DNA of 64,000 nucleotides. Origin: Hyphomicrobiaceae bacterium (GTDB taxonomy: Bacteria > Pseudomonadota > Alphaproteobacteria > Rhizobiales > Devosiaceae). Position numbers and translations under genes: made by a program. Numbering within the stretch: position 1 is the first letter of the stretch; every line of letters begins with the position of its first letter. Positions 27,510 through 36,740 of this stretch are shown here, piece after piece. The notes under the pieces are model-generated. The model did not search any database. It saw only the letters and a list, made by a program, of their open reading frames with translations, and had not been told where the DNA came from. The stretch is from assembly GCA_020638095.1 (NCBI GenBank), contig JACKJF010000004.1:806001-870000 (forward strand). The letters run 5' to 3'.

Positions 27510-28422
27510 CTGCCACCACTTCCTGCGCCCGCCGCCGCTTCTGATGCTGGCGAAGACTGTCGTGCGTGTAAACGACCAGCGACAACCAGATCAGCGCAAA
27601 GCTGATCAGCCGCGTTGGGGTGATCTCTTCATGGAACAGAAAGACCGCGATAAGGAACTGGATCGACGGCCCGATATACTGGATCATGCCGATTGTCGTC
27701 AGCCGCAACTGCCGCGCTGCGTAAGCGAAGAACATGAGCGCGCCGGCCGTTGCAGGTCCCGTGGCGATCAGCCAGAACAGATACCACGGATCGGCATAGT
27801 ACGATCCGCCGCTCGTATTTGCCGAATAGATGGCAAAGCCAATGGCAAACGGAAAGAGCACCAGAGTCTCGACCGCGAGCCCTGGCGATGAGCGGACATT
27901 GACCGTCTTGCGGATGAACCCATACATGCCGAACGTGCCGGCAAGCGTCAGCGAAATCCAGGGCAATCCGCCCACCGCCTGCGCCTGAAGCGCAACCGCG
28001 ATCACCGCAATGCCGATCGCGACCCATTGCTGCCGGTTCTGCCGCTCCCCAAGAAAGACCATGCCAAGAACCACATTGACCAGCGGGTTGATATAGTAGC
28101 CAAAGCTCGTCGCCAGCACCTGCCCCGCTTCCACCGCCCAGACGTAAACCAGCCAGTTCACCGTCAGGAACGCGGTCGCCGAAAAAATGATGAGCATGGT
28201 CCGCGGATTGCGGAGCGCCGCCGCAACTTCGCCGAGTCGCCGCTGGAAATAGAGGATCGCGTAAACGAAAATGAGTGACCAGATGATCCGGTTGGCAACG
28301 ATCACGGTCGACGGCACGCCCTCAAGCGCCCGGAACAGAAGGGGAAAAAGCCCCCACATCAGATAGGCGCCAAGAGCAGCGGTGACCCCGCGCCTGATAT
28401 CCTTTTGTTCGCCTTCCGACAT
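27502..28422 (-). CDS. rarD: EamA/RarD family transporter
   Basis: A 306-residue integral membrane protein with about ten hydrophobic segments, of the drug/metabolite transporter superfamily. The RarD subgroup is indicated by AYLMWGLFPLLFRAL near the start, NWLVYVWAVE and SFGYYINPLVNVVLGMVFL. RarD was named from chloramphenicol sensitivity in Pseudomonas, but its true substrate is unknown. The start at MSEGEQKDIRRG gives the family N terminus; the ribosome site is weak (GGAAAG). It is the first gene of a rarD-MOSC-methyltransferase operon. Confidence 0.9.
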   Translation of the reverse strand: MSEGEQKDIRRGVTAALGAYLMWGLFPLLFRALEGVPSTVIVANRIIWSLIFVYAILYFQRRLGEVAAALRNPRTMLIIFSATAFLTVNWLVYVWAVEAGQVLATSFGYYINPLVNVVLGMVFLGERQNRQQWVAIGIAVIAVALQAQAVGGLPWISLTLAGTFGMYGFIRKTVNVRSSPGLAVETLVLFPFAIGFAIYSANTSGGSYYADPWYLFWLIATGPATAGALMFFAYAARQLRLTTIGMIQYIGPSIQFLIAVFLFHEEITPTRLISFALIWLSLVVYTHDSLRQHQKRRRAQEVVADG

Positions 28423-28537
28423 CTTTCCGGCACCCGACCATGACCGGCAGGGCCGGTAGACCAATCCCCGTTATCAGCATTCGGCGGGATCGGCCAATCA
28501 GCTTTTGTGATCGGCCAATTCACACGGACTGAATCGG

Positions 28538-30385
28538 TCAGACGATGACGTCCGATGCACCGATATCCTTGAGATCCGCGCCCTTGATCTTGATGTCAGT
28601 GCCATTGGCATGAAAGCCGACCACATCGTTGTTCTTGCCGCCGATCTCGTAAAAATGGCTGAGCGCAGCGGCCTTGTTGCGGAAGTGAAACGCCCGGAAA
28701 TCGAATAGGTCCCGCAAGTCGTCATAGTCCGTGACCAGATCGTTCCCGTCGTTTTTGCCGAAGATCAGACGATCGAAGCCGCTTCCTGTGGCGATCGTGT
28801 CGTTGTTGGCCCCGCCAGCAATCTGGTCGTTGCCGGAACCGCCATTGATATTGTCGTTGCCGTCATTACCCCGCAGGCGGTCATTTCCGCGTCCGCCAAT
28901 CAGGCGATCACGGTCGGCGCCACCGTTAAGGATGTCGGCTCCGTTGCCGCCATTCAGGCTGTCCCGGTCGTCGCCGCCCCAGATCCTGTCATTGCCGCCC
29001 CTGCCGTTGAGAACGTCATTCCCCGCAAGACCCTGAAGCGAATTGTTCCCGTCCGTGCCAAGCAGAACATCGGCAACCGTCGCATCGTCGGTGCCAACCA
29101 GACTTTCGAACCCGGCCGCGGTCGCGAGAATTGCGTTGCCGCCATCAACAATTGAACCGGCCCTAAGATCAACCTTGAGCGCCTGTCCAGAAATCAGATG
29201 CAGATCGAGAATATCAATGCCCACGCCGCCATCGAGCGTGGCAACATGGCCTGCATAAAAGCCCTGCGCGAAAATGCTGTCGTTGCCGGTCTGGCCATAG
29301 GCAGCCGGGTCCAGACCATAAATGGTCAGCTGGTCGTTTCCCGAACCTCCAAAGAGATGCGCGGAACCGGCACCGTCGATAATGATGTCATCGCCCTGCA
29401 ATCCATAAAGGTGCTCGCCCAATGCTGGCAGCAGAGTCCAGGTAAAACTGTCATCGCCCGAACTCGACCGATTGCCCCAGGATTGCAGGGAATTGTCACC
29501 AAAGAAGTCACCGGAGGAGCCATATTGACCGGCCGGAGAACCAACTCCGGGAAAGGGACTTGCAAGGACATTTCCACCGAACTGGCTAATCGCGCCCGTC
29601 ATGCTCGACGCGTCGTTGACCCGGTTGATTCCAGCCGAAAAGGCAAAAGCTCCGTTGCCTCCCGGCAACGCGCCGCCATCCTGCGCCCCGCTGGCACGGA
29701 CAATACTGCTTTTGATCAGTGACTGGGTGACATAGGTCGTGCCGGCATCCTGAATCAGCCCGGTGATCGCTGACCCGCCATCATTTCCGCCCGGCACATA
29801 GGCCTTGGATCCAGCCACCGCCTTCATGTCCTCGATGGCGACCTGATAAAGATTCAGGGTGCCCGAATTGATGATCCCTGCCTCGGCGCTGCCGGCCCCG
29901 CTCTCGGCATAGTGGGCTGCCGGAAAGGCATAGCCATCGCCGCCGCGCGCGTAGAAATCCGTGAAGACAGAATTGGTGACATAAAGCGCGCCGGCATTGA
30001 AAATACCGGCTCTAGCGCTTTCGGCCTCGAGCGCGTTTCCACCATCGTAGTGACCATCCGCGCCACGGCCGTAGGCATCGCGGAACTCGATGTTCCTGAG
30101 GTTGAGGCGAGCGCCGCCGTCGACCTCAATCAAAACGGCGAGATCGTCAGAAAAATCACCGATAACGCCCTGATCACCCGAGACCTTGATGTCGATGTTG
30201 AAATCACCGTCGATGTCGCCATCAATGGTGACCACGCCCTGTGAAATCTGAAGCGTGTGCGAGAGGTAAAGCGTCTGCCCGGCGAGCGACGGATCGAAAC
30301 GGATCGTATCGTTTCCGGCGGTCGAATTGGCCTTGGCAATGGCCTGTTCAAGGCTGAAGTTCGATGTGACGAGAATATTGGCCAT
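28538..30385 (-). CDS. beta-helix/RTX calcium-binding secreted protein, paralogue 4
   Basis: A 615-residue member and the most divergent at its ends. The start, MANILVTSNFSLEQAIAKAN, lacks the NDSG segment but continues with GNDTIRFDPSLAGQTLYLSH and the acidic loop DGDIDGDFNIDIKVSGD. Glycine-rich repeats (ARAGIFNAGALYVTNSVF; EAGIINSGTLNLYQVAI) follow. RTX nonapeptides (GLAGNDVLNGRGGNDRIWGG and following) fill about 443-535. The C-terminal module differs from the others (FRAFHFRNKAAALSHFYEIGG) but still ends acidic-hydrophobic (SDVIV). No cysteine, no signal peptide. The start codon may sit in a short hairpin. Confidence 0.87.
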   Translation of the reverse strand: MANILVTSNFSLEQAIAKANSTAGNDTIRFDPSLAGQTLYLSHTLQISQGVVTIDGDIDGDFNIDIKVSGDQGVIGDFSDDLAVLIEVDGGARLNLRNIEFRDAYGRGADGHYDGGNALEAESARAGIFNAGALYVTNSVFTDFYARGGDGYAFPAAHYAESGAGSAEAGIINSGTLNLYQVAIEDMKAVAGSKAYVPGGNDGGSAITGLIQDAGTTYVTQSLIKSSIVRASGAQDGGALPGGNGAFAFSAGINRVNDASSMTGAISQFGGNVLASPFPGVGSPAGQYGSSGDFFGDNSLQSWGNRSSSGDDSFTWTLLPALGEHLYGLQGDDIIIDGAGSAHLFGGSGNDQLTIYGLDPAAYGQTGNDSIFAQGFYAGHVATLDGGVGIDILDLHLISGQALKVDLRAGSIVDGGNAILATAAGFESLVGTDDATVADVLLGTDGNNSLQGLAGNDVLNGRGGNDRIWGGDDRDSLNGGNGADILNGGADRDRLIGGRGNDRLRGNDGNDNINGGSGNDQIAGGANNDTIATGSGFDRLIFGKNDGNDLVTDYDDLRDLFDFRAFHFRNKAAALSHFYEIGGKNNDVVGFHANGTDIKIKGADLKDIGASDVIV

Positions 30386-30412
30386 GGTTCGCGCCCTCAA
30401 CGCCACACCATG
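30383..30412 (-). promoter_or_regulatory. possible start-codon hairpin of RTX paralogue 4
   Basis: On the minus strand CATGGT (plus 30407-30412) can pair with ACCATG (plus 30383-30388), which contains the start codon; GAGGG lies in the 18-base loop. Only six base pairs, so chance is possible. It is listed because the geometry matches the much stronger hairpin of paralogue 3. Confidence 0.25.
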
Positions 30413-30513
30413 AGACTTTAGCCACAGTCATCGTCACCGCAAGGGCCAAAATGACAATAATATCATGCCTATCGACGCCATCCGCGCTCGAAACCAGATG
30501 AAATCCGGGTGCC

Positions 30514-31401
30514 CTACTTCCCGGCCGATTTCATCGTAATGCGGTTGGCTTTGGTCGGGTGGTTCTCGTTCCAGAACTGCAGGCTCTCGAACTGCTTGAA
30601 CAGGTCGGGCGGCAGCACCGTCGTCCGCGGCTTCCACTCGACCTTCTTGCGCACCGTGTGCAGGTCCTTTGCCATCATGAAGTTGTCAAAGTCTTCCGCC
30701 TGATACTCAACGTCGTTGAAGTTATGCTTGAATTCATCGAGCCCGCAGAACTGGTAGATCAGTTCCATCGTGTCAGCCGGGTATTTGACCAGAAGATCGT
30801 ATTCGACGAGCAAAAGCTTGTCGGCATGTTCGCCAAAATAGGCTTCCTTGAGCGCCGACCACGCGAAGCCGATCATCCGGTCCCGGCGCTGCAGCGCATC
30901 CGCGCGGCTGAACACCGTCGCGCTTTCCGCATCCGAGAACATGCGGGAATGATCGAGTGCATTCTTGCGGATCAGCACTTCGACTGAATCGAGGATCCAG
31001 GCCGGATTGCGCACGCAACAGATGACCTTGGAGCCTGGGAAAAGCTCCTGCAAAATGGCCATGCGCGTGGTCCAGAGGCGGTTTGTATCGAAAATGATTT
31101 CGCGCGGCTCGTCCATCTCCCCGTAATAGGCGTCGAACACCGACCGAAGGATGGCGCGCTTCTGCCGTTCGGTCAGGAAAATCGCGAACTCGTTGCCCGC
31201 CCCCATCGAGGCGAAGATCGACCGGAAGATGTGGCCGATCGGGCTCGACATGCCCGCATGGATTTTTGGGTTCTGCCGCAAAATGGCCGATAGAAGCGTC
31301 GATCCGCTCCGCGGAAGACCCGAAATGAAATGGAAATTGTGGTCCACGGGCGCTTCACCGTTCCTGAACGTTTGCAGGACCTTATGCGAGGTCTGCGCCA
31401 A
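30514..31401 (-). CDS. sulfotransferase family protein
   Basis: A 295-residue cytoplasmic-type sulfotransferase that would transfer sulfate from PAPS to an unknown acceptor. The 5'-phosphosulfate loop is FISGLPRSGSTLLSAIL near residue 28 and the 3'-phosphate-binding motif is CCVRNPAWILDSV near 125. A C-terminal FNDVEYQAEDFD region follows. No ATG precedes the loop; TTG at 31401 or GTG at 31347 must serve as start, so the N terminus is uncertain. It lies between RTX paralogues 4 and 5 on the same strand. Modification of a secreted or surface molecule made with the RTX proteins is a proximity inference. Confidence 0.85.
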   Translation of the reverse strand: MAQTSHKVLQTFRNGEAPVDHNFHFISGLPRSGSTLLSAILRQNPKIHAGMSSPIGHIFRSIFASMGAGNEFAIFLTERQKRAILRSVFDAYYGEMDEPREIIFDTNRLWTTRMAILQELFPGSKVICCVRNPAWILDSVEVLIRKNALDHSRMFSDAESATVFSRADALQRRDRMIGFAWSALKEAYFGEHADKLLLVEYDLLVKYPADTMELIYQFCGLDEFKHNFNDVEYQAEDFDNFMMAKDLHTVRKKVEWKPRTTVLPPDLFKQFESLQFWNENHPTKANRITMKSAGK

Positions 31402-31549
31402 TGTCAGCCCCGCGGTCGGAACAGCCGCTGATCACCTTCCTTTGCTTTTAGTTTTCCGCCGCCTCTATGCCAGAGATGTCTGGGGGAAACTGGGCTGACC
31501 CACCGCGTTGGCGAGCAATTCAGAACCTGTTTTGCTTCACCGCACCCCC

Positions 31550-33361
31550 TTATGGGAAGATTGAACAATCGTTCTTGAAGGCATTGAGCGACGGCAGGCC
31601 GTGAATATCGATCTCGTTTCCGTGCCCGAAATTGAGGTTCAGCACACCGTTGTGGAAACTGCCGAACTTGTTGATCACCTGATTGACCGTCATGTTCTTG
31701 CCGCCCCACAGATCGTCCTGCAGGAAGAGCGTATTGTGGTTGTCGCGGAACCCGAAAATGTTGTCGCGATCACAATTATCGTGCGCAAATATCGAGTTAT
31801 TGCCACCCTGCAGGAAGATCCGGTCGTTGCCCTGCTCGCCGTCGACATTGTCGTTGCCCCGGCCGGTTTTGATCAGGTCGTTGCCGCGCCCGCCGTCGAT
31901 GTTGTCGACCTGATTGCCGCCAATCAGCATGTCGTTGCCGCCAAAACCATTGATATTGTTTGGTCCGTTAAAACCGCGGATGGTGTTGTTGAAGTTGTTG
32001 CCGGAAATGGAGTCGAACGCTCCAACCAGATTCGTTCCGATAACGTTTTCGACATTTTTGAGATCGAGATTCTGATTGGTTGATTGCGACGATAGATCGA
32101 CCACCACCCCGCCACTGGTTACCGCCGAGAAGTCGCTTGTGTCGATGCCGCGACCGCCATCAAAAATGCCGGGATTTGTTGAGGTGCCACCCACGTTTCC
32201 AAAGAACTTGAAGCGGTCGCTTCCGGAACCGCCATTGGCGCCCCAGCCATCGAGAGGGGCGCCCGCCCAATTGAAAACGTCGTCGCCACCGCCGCCACGA
32301 GCATAGGAAGTGTGCCCCGCGCTGTTGTTGAACGTGTCGTTTCCGCACCTCCCGGCATACACGGCGTCGTAAAGAACCTGCACATTGTCGGCACCGTTCG
32401 TGCCAAACCGCTGCGGCGGCGAAGACTCGTCGTGACAAACGAGACTGAAGGTTCCGCCGGTATAGATGTACCCGGGACCCGCCTGCCCGACATTTCCGGG
32501 CGTATTGCCTGTTCCGGCAGCGCCCCCAAAAACGACGCAGTTGTAAAATCCGGCATCTCCGGTGGTGGTTCCGTTATATTGATAAACCCCGCCTGTCGCA
32601 CCGCCACCGTTTCCGCCCGTGCCGGCGGCGTAATTCGTGCCGCCACCTGCCCCACCCGTGGCGGTATTGTCGGTGAACATTGAGCCATTGATCGTCACCG
32701 AGCCGCCATCATTCCAGATTCCGCCGCCAGCAGAGCCGCCTCTATTGCCGGTAAACCCCGTGGTGTAGGCAGCAGATCCACCCGTCGCCGAATTGTTGGA
32801 GATCGTGGAATCGAGGACGGTCAGATTGGCACCGCTCGCGACGTAGATGCCGCCGCAGGCCAGAGCGCCCGGATTAAATGATGGAACTGCGGCTGAGCTG
32901 CCATCGCCCGCAATCGCGGTATTTCTTGTGATGATCGAGTCCTCGATCGTGAGACTGCCGGTTGCCACTCTGAGGCCGGCCACAGCCAGGTCGCCCGAAG
33001 CACCGGGACTCACAGCATCTGCACCCAGCGCAAACCCGGAAGTAATCTTCAGTCCAAAGAAATCGACGTTGGCGTTGTTCTGGACGTCGAAAATGATCCC
33101 GAGATCACCCGCATTGCCGGTGCCGCTTTTGTCCCTGTCACCTGAAATGGTGATCTTCGGCAGCCCGCCGCCGCTCTGAATGCCGATAATCTGCACGTTG
33201 TCGGTGAGGGTGAGCGTGTTTAGGGGACGGATGGTCTTTCCCGCCAGGCTGCCGTCGAATTTGACCACGTCGTCCCCGGCTTGGTCGTTCGCCTTGTTGA
33301 TCGCCCAAGCCAAGCTGCCCTTGCCGCTGGCCTTGCTGTTGGTAACCAGGAATGTCGCCAT
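31550..33361 (-). CDS. beta-helix/RTX-like secreted protein with six cysteines, paralogue 5
   Basis: A 603-residue member. It begins ATFLVTNSKASGKGSLAWAI and GDDVVKFDGSLAGKTIR; the acidic DGDG loop is replaced by a shorter GLPKITISGDRDKSG segment. The glycine-rich helix spans about 90-300. RTX repeats (about 454-524) are degenerate (NNINGFGGNDMLIGG; NQVDNIDGGRGNDLI). The end module keeps LFLQDDLWGGKNMTVNQV and LNFGHGNEIDIHG but finishes NDCSIFP. Unlike the other five it has six cysteines (contexts LACGG, YNCVV, LVCHD, GRCGN, DNCDR, NDCSI). GGAGGG lies five bases before the ATG, which can pair weakly with an upstream GCCAT. Confidence 0.86.
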   Translation of the reverse strand: MATFLVTNSKASGKGSLAWAINKANDQAGDDVVKFDGSLAGKTIRPLNTLTLTDNVQIIGIQSGGGLPKITISGDRDKSGTGNAGDLGIIFDVQNNANVDFFGLKITSGFALGADAVSPGASGDLAVAGLRVATGSLTIEDSIITRNTAIAGDGSSAAVPSFNPGALACGGIYVASGANLTVLDSTISNNSATGGSAAYTTGFTGNRGGSAGGGIWNDGGSVTINGSMFTDNTATGGAGGGTNYAAGTGGNGGGATGGVYQYNGTTTGDAGFYNCVVFGGAAGTGNTPGNVGQAGPGYIYTGGTFSLVCHDESSPPQRFGTNGADNVQVLYDAVYAGRCGNDTFNNSAGHTSYARGGGGDDVFNWAGAPLDGWGANGGSGSDRFKFFGNVGGTSTNPGIFDGGRGIDTSDFSAVTSGGVVVDLSSQSTNQNLDLKNVENVIGTNLVGAFDSISGNNFNNTIRGFNGPNNINGFGGNDMLIGGNQVDNIDGGRGNDLIKTGRGNDNVDGEQGNDRIFLQGGNNSIFAHDNCDRDNIFGFRDNHNTLFLQDDLWGGKNMTVNQVINKFGSFHNGVLNLNFGHGNEIDIHGLPSLNAFKNDCSIFP

Positions 33362-33706
33362 CGCGTCCCTCCAGAAATGGCAGACCGAAGCCCCGCCAAT
33401 TGCGATCTGTTTTCGAGCACGAAAATGCGCGTTTTCGCCCGGTCCCTTCGGGCTTTGACGCCGTGCATCGACGGAAAAATTTCCGCCGGTCGCAAATACT
33501 GACTCGGCCCCAATCGCGAAGGCAAGAGCTTTTTAACGATCAGTTAATGAAATGGGGTCTTTGCGTGAAGCAACGCACCGCGATGCACCACTATTTCACC
33601 GCGATTACAGAACGTTGACTTGCGATATGATCGGAGATGACAAGTGAGTGACCAAGCGGCCTACGGGCCGAAACCCGGCATGACTCACCCCGGTGGTCGG
33701 GTTCGA
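33362..33706. other. 345-base gene-free interval between RTX5 and RTX6
   Basis: No convincing gene was found. It holds the RTX5 leader, a TTAA-N7-TTAA box about 172-186 bases before the RTX5 start, A/T-rich runs likely to contain its promoter, and near the RTX6 end a CGGCC-TACG-GGCCG mini-hairpin (around 33656-33669) that may terminate RTX6. Confidence 0.5.
33533..33547. promoter_or_regulatory. CtrA-like box upstream of RTX5
   Basis: TTAA-CGATCAG-TTAA on the plus strand. It matches the TTAA-N7-TTAA core of CtrA sites but lacks the final C after the second half on either strand. It lies rather far (172 bases) from the RTX5 start, so relevance is uncertain. Confidence 0.35.
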
Positions 33707-35815
33707 TCAGACGATCTGAATGTCGTCGATCAGTTGCTTGAGCGAATGCAGGCCGTGAATGGTGACGCTGTCGTTCGACGAGAAGTGCAGAGTGATATCG
33801 CCGTTCTTTTCAACCGTTGAGAAATAGTAGGCGATGTCCCTGGCCGTCATTTTGCCCTGCCATAGATGATGGTCGATGCGCAGCGTGTCCTGATTGTTGT
33901 GAAAATCGAGGATGACATCGTTGCCGCTCTTCTTCTTGAAAACGAACGTGTCGTTACCGCCCCCGCCCCGCATCTTGTCGCGGCCCTTGTCGCCGAAGAT
34001 CAGATCGTTGCCGGCGTCGCCGTAGAGAAAATCGTTTCCGCCGCCGCCGCGGATCGTGTCCTGCCCGGCGCCACCCTTCACCCTGTCCCGGCCACCGCCG
34101 CCGATCAGGGTGTCGTTGCCATCCTCGCCGAAAATCTTGTCGTTGCCGCCAATGCCTTTCAGCGCGTCCGCATCGGCACCACCAAAAAGCGTGTCGCGGC
34201 CGCCGCCACCGTTCAGAATGTCGCTGCCCGCCCCGCCCTCCAGCCGGTCGTTGCCGTTGTTGCCAGAAAGCGTGTCGTCGCCGTCGTCACCGTAGATGAG
34301 ATCGTTGCCCGCGCCGCCGCCGATGCCGTCGCCACCATTGCCGCCGTGAAGCTCGTCATTGCCGTCTCCGCCCAAAAGCGTGTCGGCGCCGTCATCGCCA
34401 TAGATCAGGTCGTCTCCGCCCGCACCGTCAAGCACGTCGTCACCTGCAAGGCCAAGGAACGTGTTGTCTCCGCTGGTGCCTGTGACATTGTCGGACGAAG
34501 CTGCATCGTCCGATCCGACGAAATTTTCGAAATTGAGGATGGTCATCGAAGCGACGCCCGAGGAGGCGATGCCGGTCTGAAGATCGGCCACAAGGTCCTG
34601 CCCGGTGACCGCCGAAGCGTCGAACACGTCCGTGCCCTTGCCGCCATCGAAACTCTGCCCGTCGGCAAAATTCAGCGCCGCCACCCGGTCGTCCTGCGTC
34701 CCGGCATTGATAAGCGCGCCCGCGCCGCCCGAAATGATAACATCGCGTCCGCCGCCGCCATAGATGATGCCGCCGCCGGCACTGTTGTCGATCACATCGT
34801 CACCGGCGAACGCGAGGAAATATCCCCCGGCGCCCACGGTGACGTGATCGTCACCGTCGGTTCCCGCCTGGCCGGCCGAAAGCGTCGTCACGTTGGCCGT
34901 GGCGCCGCCGGTCGACTGAACATAGAACGGCGACCCCGTCAGCCCGAGACCCAGGCCGCCCGTTCCGGCCGCACCCGAGGTCCGCGTCATGTTGCCGAGG
35001 TAAAGATAGCCGTTGATCGCACCGCCATACTGGAAGACGCCGGTAATGACGTCGCCGCCGGTGCCGCCATAATTGGCCGTCGCGGTGTCGCCGCCGGTCC
35101 CACCATAGGAATAGAAATTGTTCATCGACACGGCGCTGAGGTTCACCACTCCCGTCGACGAAATACCCGTAGCCCCGGAGCCACCCTCGCCTGCATCGTT
35201 GGAGGGGCCGGTCGTGTCGGCGCCGTCGGCGCCACGCGCATAGAAACTCTCCATGCGCACGTCTTCGAGCGTCAGGGTGCCAAGGCTAAGAATGCCCGCA
35301 AATGCGCCCGCCGCGTCCTCGGCCGTGTCCGCCGTTCCACCCATGGCGCCGCCGATCGCCATCATGTTCGACAGAACCGAATGCGAAATGGTCAGATTGC
35401 CGAGATTGGTAATGCCGGCGACGCCGTCAGTGCCTGCCTGCGACACCGTTCCATAAACCGTCCCGTCAGTGCCCTTTGAATAGGCATAGGCCATGTCGAG
35501 ACCGTCAATGGCGACGGTCGCACCGGAGTTGACCGCCAGAAGTGTGGCGATATCGCCGGCACCCATGCCGGTGTCGCCGTCATTGTTGCCGGAAATGGTG
35601 ATGTCGGCGTCGCCATCCCCATCCATGTCGCCGTTGATGGTCACTGTCCCCGACTGGATGACGAGGGTCGACTGAAGAGCGATCGTTTCCCCGAGCAGCC
35701 AGGAGGCAAATTCGATCGTATCGGCGCCTGTGCCATTGGCTTCGGCGTCGGCAAGCGCCTGCCTCAGGCTTCCGGTACCTGAATCATTGGAATTGATGAC
35801 GAGAAAGGTTGCCAC
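33707..35815 (-). CDS. beta-helix/RTX calcium-binding secreted protein, paralogue 6
   Basis: The largest member, 702 residues. The start codon is GTG with GGAG six bases upstream. It begins ATFLVINSNDSGTGSLRQAL and TGADTIEFASWLLGETIALQ, then the acidic loop NGDMDGDGDADITISG. The beta-helix region has units AGITNLGNLTISHSVL and AGILSLGTLTLEDVRM. The RTX block is the longest of the family (about 447-623, some 18 nonapeptides such as GGAGNDLIYGDDGDDTLSG). The end module (NNQDTLRIDHHLWQGKMTA, VTIHGLHSLKQL) ends DDIQIV. No signal peptide and no cysteine. Type I secretion is inferred; exporter genes are absent here. Confidence 0.9.
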   Translation of the reverse strand: MATFLVINSNDSGTGSLRQALADAEANGTGADTIEFASWLLGETIALQSTLVIQSGTVTINGDMDGDGDADITISGNNDGDTGMGAGDIATLLAVNSGATVAIDGLDMAYAYSKGTDGTVYGTVSQAGTDGVAGITNLGNLTISHSVLSNMMAIGGAMGGTADTAEDAAGAFAGILSLGTLTLEDVRMESFYARGADGADTTGPSNDAGEGGSGATGISSTGVVNLSAVSMNNFYSYGGTGGDTATANYGGTGGDVITGVFQYGGAINGYLYLGNMTRTSGAAGTGGLGLGLTGSPFYVQSTGGATANVTTLSAGQAGTDGDDHVTVGAGGYFLAFAGDDVIDNSAGGGIIYGGGGRDVIISGGAGALINAGTQDDRVAALNFADGQSFDGGKGTDVFDASAVTGQDLVADLQTGIASSGVASMTILNFENFVGSDDAASSDNVTGTSGDNTFLGLAGDDVLDGAGGDDLIYGDDGADTLLGGDGNDELHGGNGGDGIGGGAGNDLIYGDDGDDTLSGNNGNDRLEGGAGSDILNGGGGRDTLFGGADADALKGIGGNDKIFGEDGNDTLIGGGGRDRVKGGAGQDTIRGGGGNDFLYGDAGNDLIFGDKGRDKMRGGGGNDTFVFKKKSGNDVILDFHNNQDTLRIDHHLWQGKMTARDIAYYFSTVEKNGDITLHFSSNDSVTIHGLHSLKQLIDDIQIV

Positions 35816-35933
35816 GGCCTGCTCCGGAGTCTGGATTTTGGGCCAGAATGACGGAGCGAGCTTGAATTCGAGGTGAAATCAGAAAGTGGATTTAATTCAA
35901 ATTGCATCAATGCCGGCGAACCAGACCGGCAGG

Positions 35934-36740
35934 CTAAACCCCCACGTCGACCAGGAAGGCCTTGAGTGCCTTGTTGAAACTGTCGGGAGCATCCATCGGA
36001 GCCATATGCGCCGTGTTGTCGAGCGTCTGCGTTTCTGCCTCAGGCATGAGTTCAGCCATCGCCTCGTTGCGAGCGGCAAACTCCGGCCAGTCGAGCGCCC
36101 CGGACAGAAGCAGGCACTGCTGGCTGACTTCCGCCATCCGGCCCCAGGCCGGCGCCGGCTGCCGCTCTGCCGTTCGGGGTGCGTGCGCCAGCGACTTGCC
36201 ATTCATGTCGAGAAACAGGGTGCGGGTATCACCCGAAACCCGGCCCTCGGCGGCGGCCGGTCCATCAAGCCAAACCCTGGCCTCGATCTGGTTGAGTCTT
36301 TCGAGATCGCCCCCTTGCTCCACGCGCGCATATTCTTCGGCCAGCGCCTGGTATTTGGGGTCCTCGTCGACCTCGGGAGCGCCCGAAACGGCAGTCGCCA
36401 TCAGCGCCAGACCAGAAACCCGCGATGGATGTGCGAGTGCGAAATCGAGCGCCACCCTGCCACCCTGTGAGCAACCCACGAGAACCGCCTTGTCCACGCT
36501 GAGCTCGTCCAGAACGAACTTGAGATCGGCGACATTGGAAAAGGGCTCGTCCGGCTCGTAGAGGGTTTCGCCAAACCCCCGCCGGTCGAACGCGATGGTG
36601 CGATAGCCGGCCTCAAAAAGCGTCGCCACCTGGGCGTTCCACATCCTGAGGTCAGCGACCCCCGCATGCAGGAAAACCAGCGTCACGCCGCGGCCATTGA
36701 CCTCGGCATTGATCTGCGCTCCGGGCACCTCGACCATCAT
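35934..36740 (-). CDS. alpha/beta-hydrolase
   Basis: A 268-residue alpha/beta-hydrolase. The nucleophile elbow is GCSQGGRVAL (Ser in GxSxG), the oxyanion region is VFLHAGVADLRMW, the DRRGFGETLY strand follows, and the late histidine is in DNTAHMAPMDAP. The substrate is unknown. The ATG at 36740 overlaps the upstream esterase stop as ATGA; an ATG 15 bases earlier is possible. The two hydrolase genes are translationally coupled and may act on related esters. Confidence 0.88.
   Translation of the reverse strand: MMVEVPGAQINAEVNGRGVTLVFLHAGVADLRMWNAQVATLFEAGYRTIAFDRRGFGETLYEPDEPFSNVADLKFVLDELSVDKAVLVGCSQGGRVALDFALAHPSRVSGLALMATAVSGAPEVDEDPKYQALAEEYARVEQGGDLERLNQIEARVWLDGPAAAEGRVSGDTRTLFLDMNGKSLAHAPRTAERQPAPAWGRMAEVSQQCLLLSGALDWPEFAARNEAMAELMPEAETQTLDNTAHMAPMDAPDSFNKALKAFLVDVGV

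Noticed and set aside
33866..35479. 537-codon plus-strand open frame opposite RTX paralogue 6
   Set aside because: Its Val/Ala-rich repeats are the reverse complement of GGxGxD codons and not a real repeat protein.
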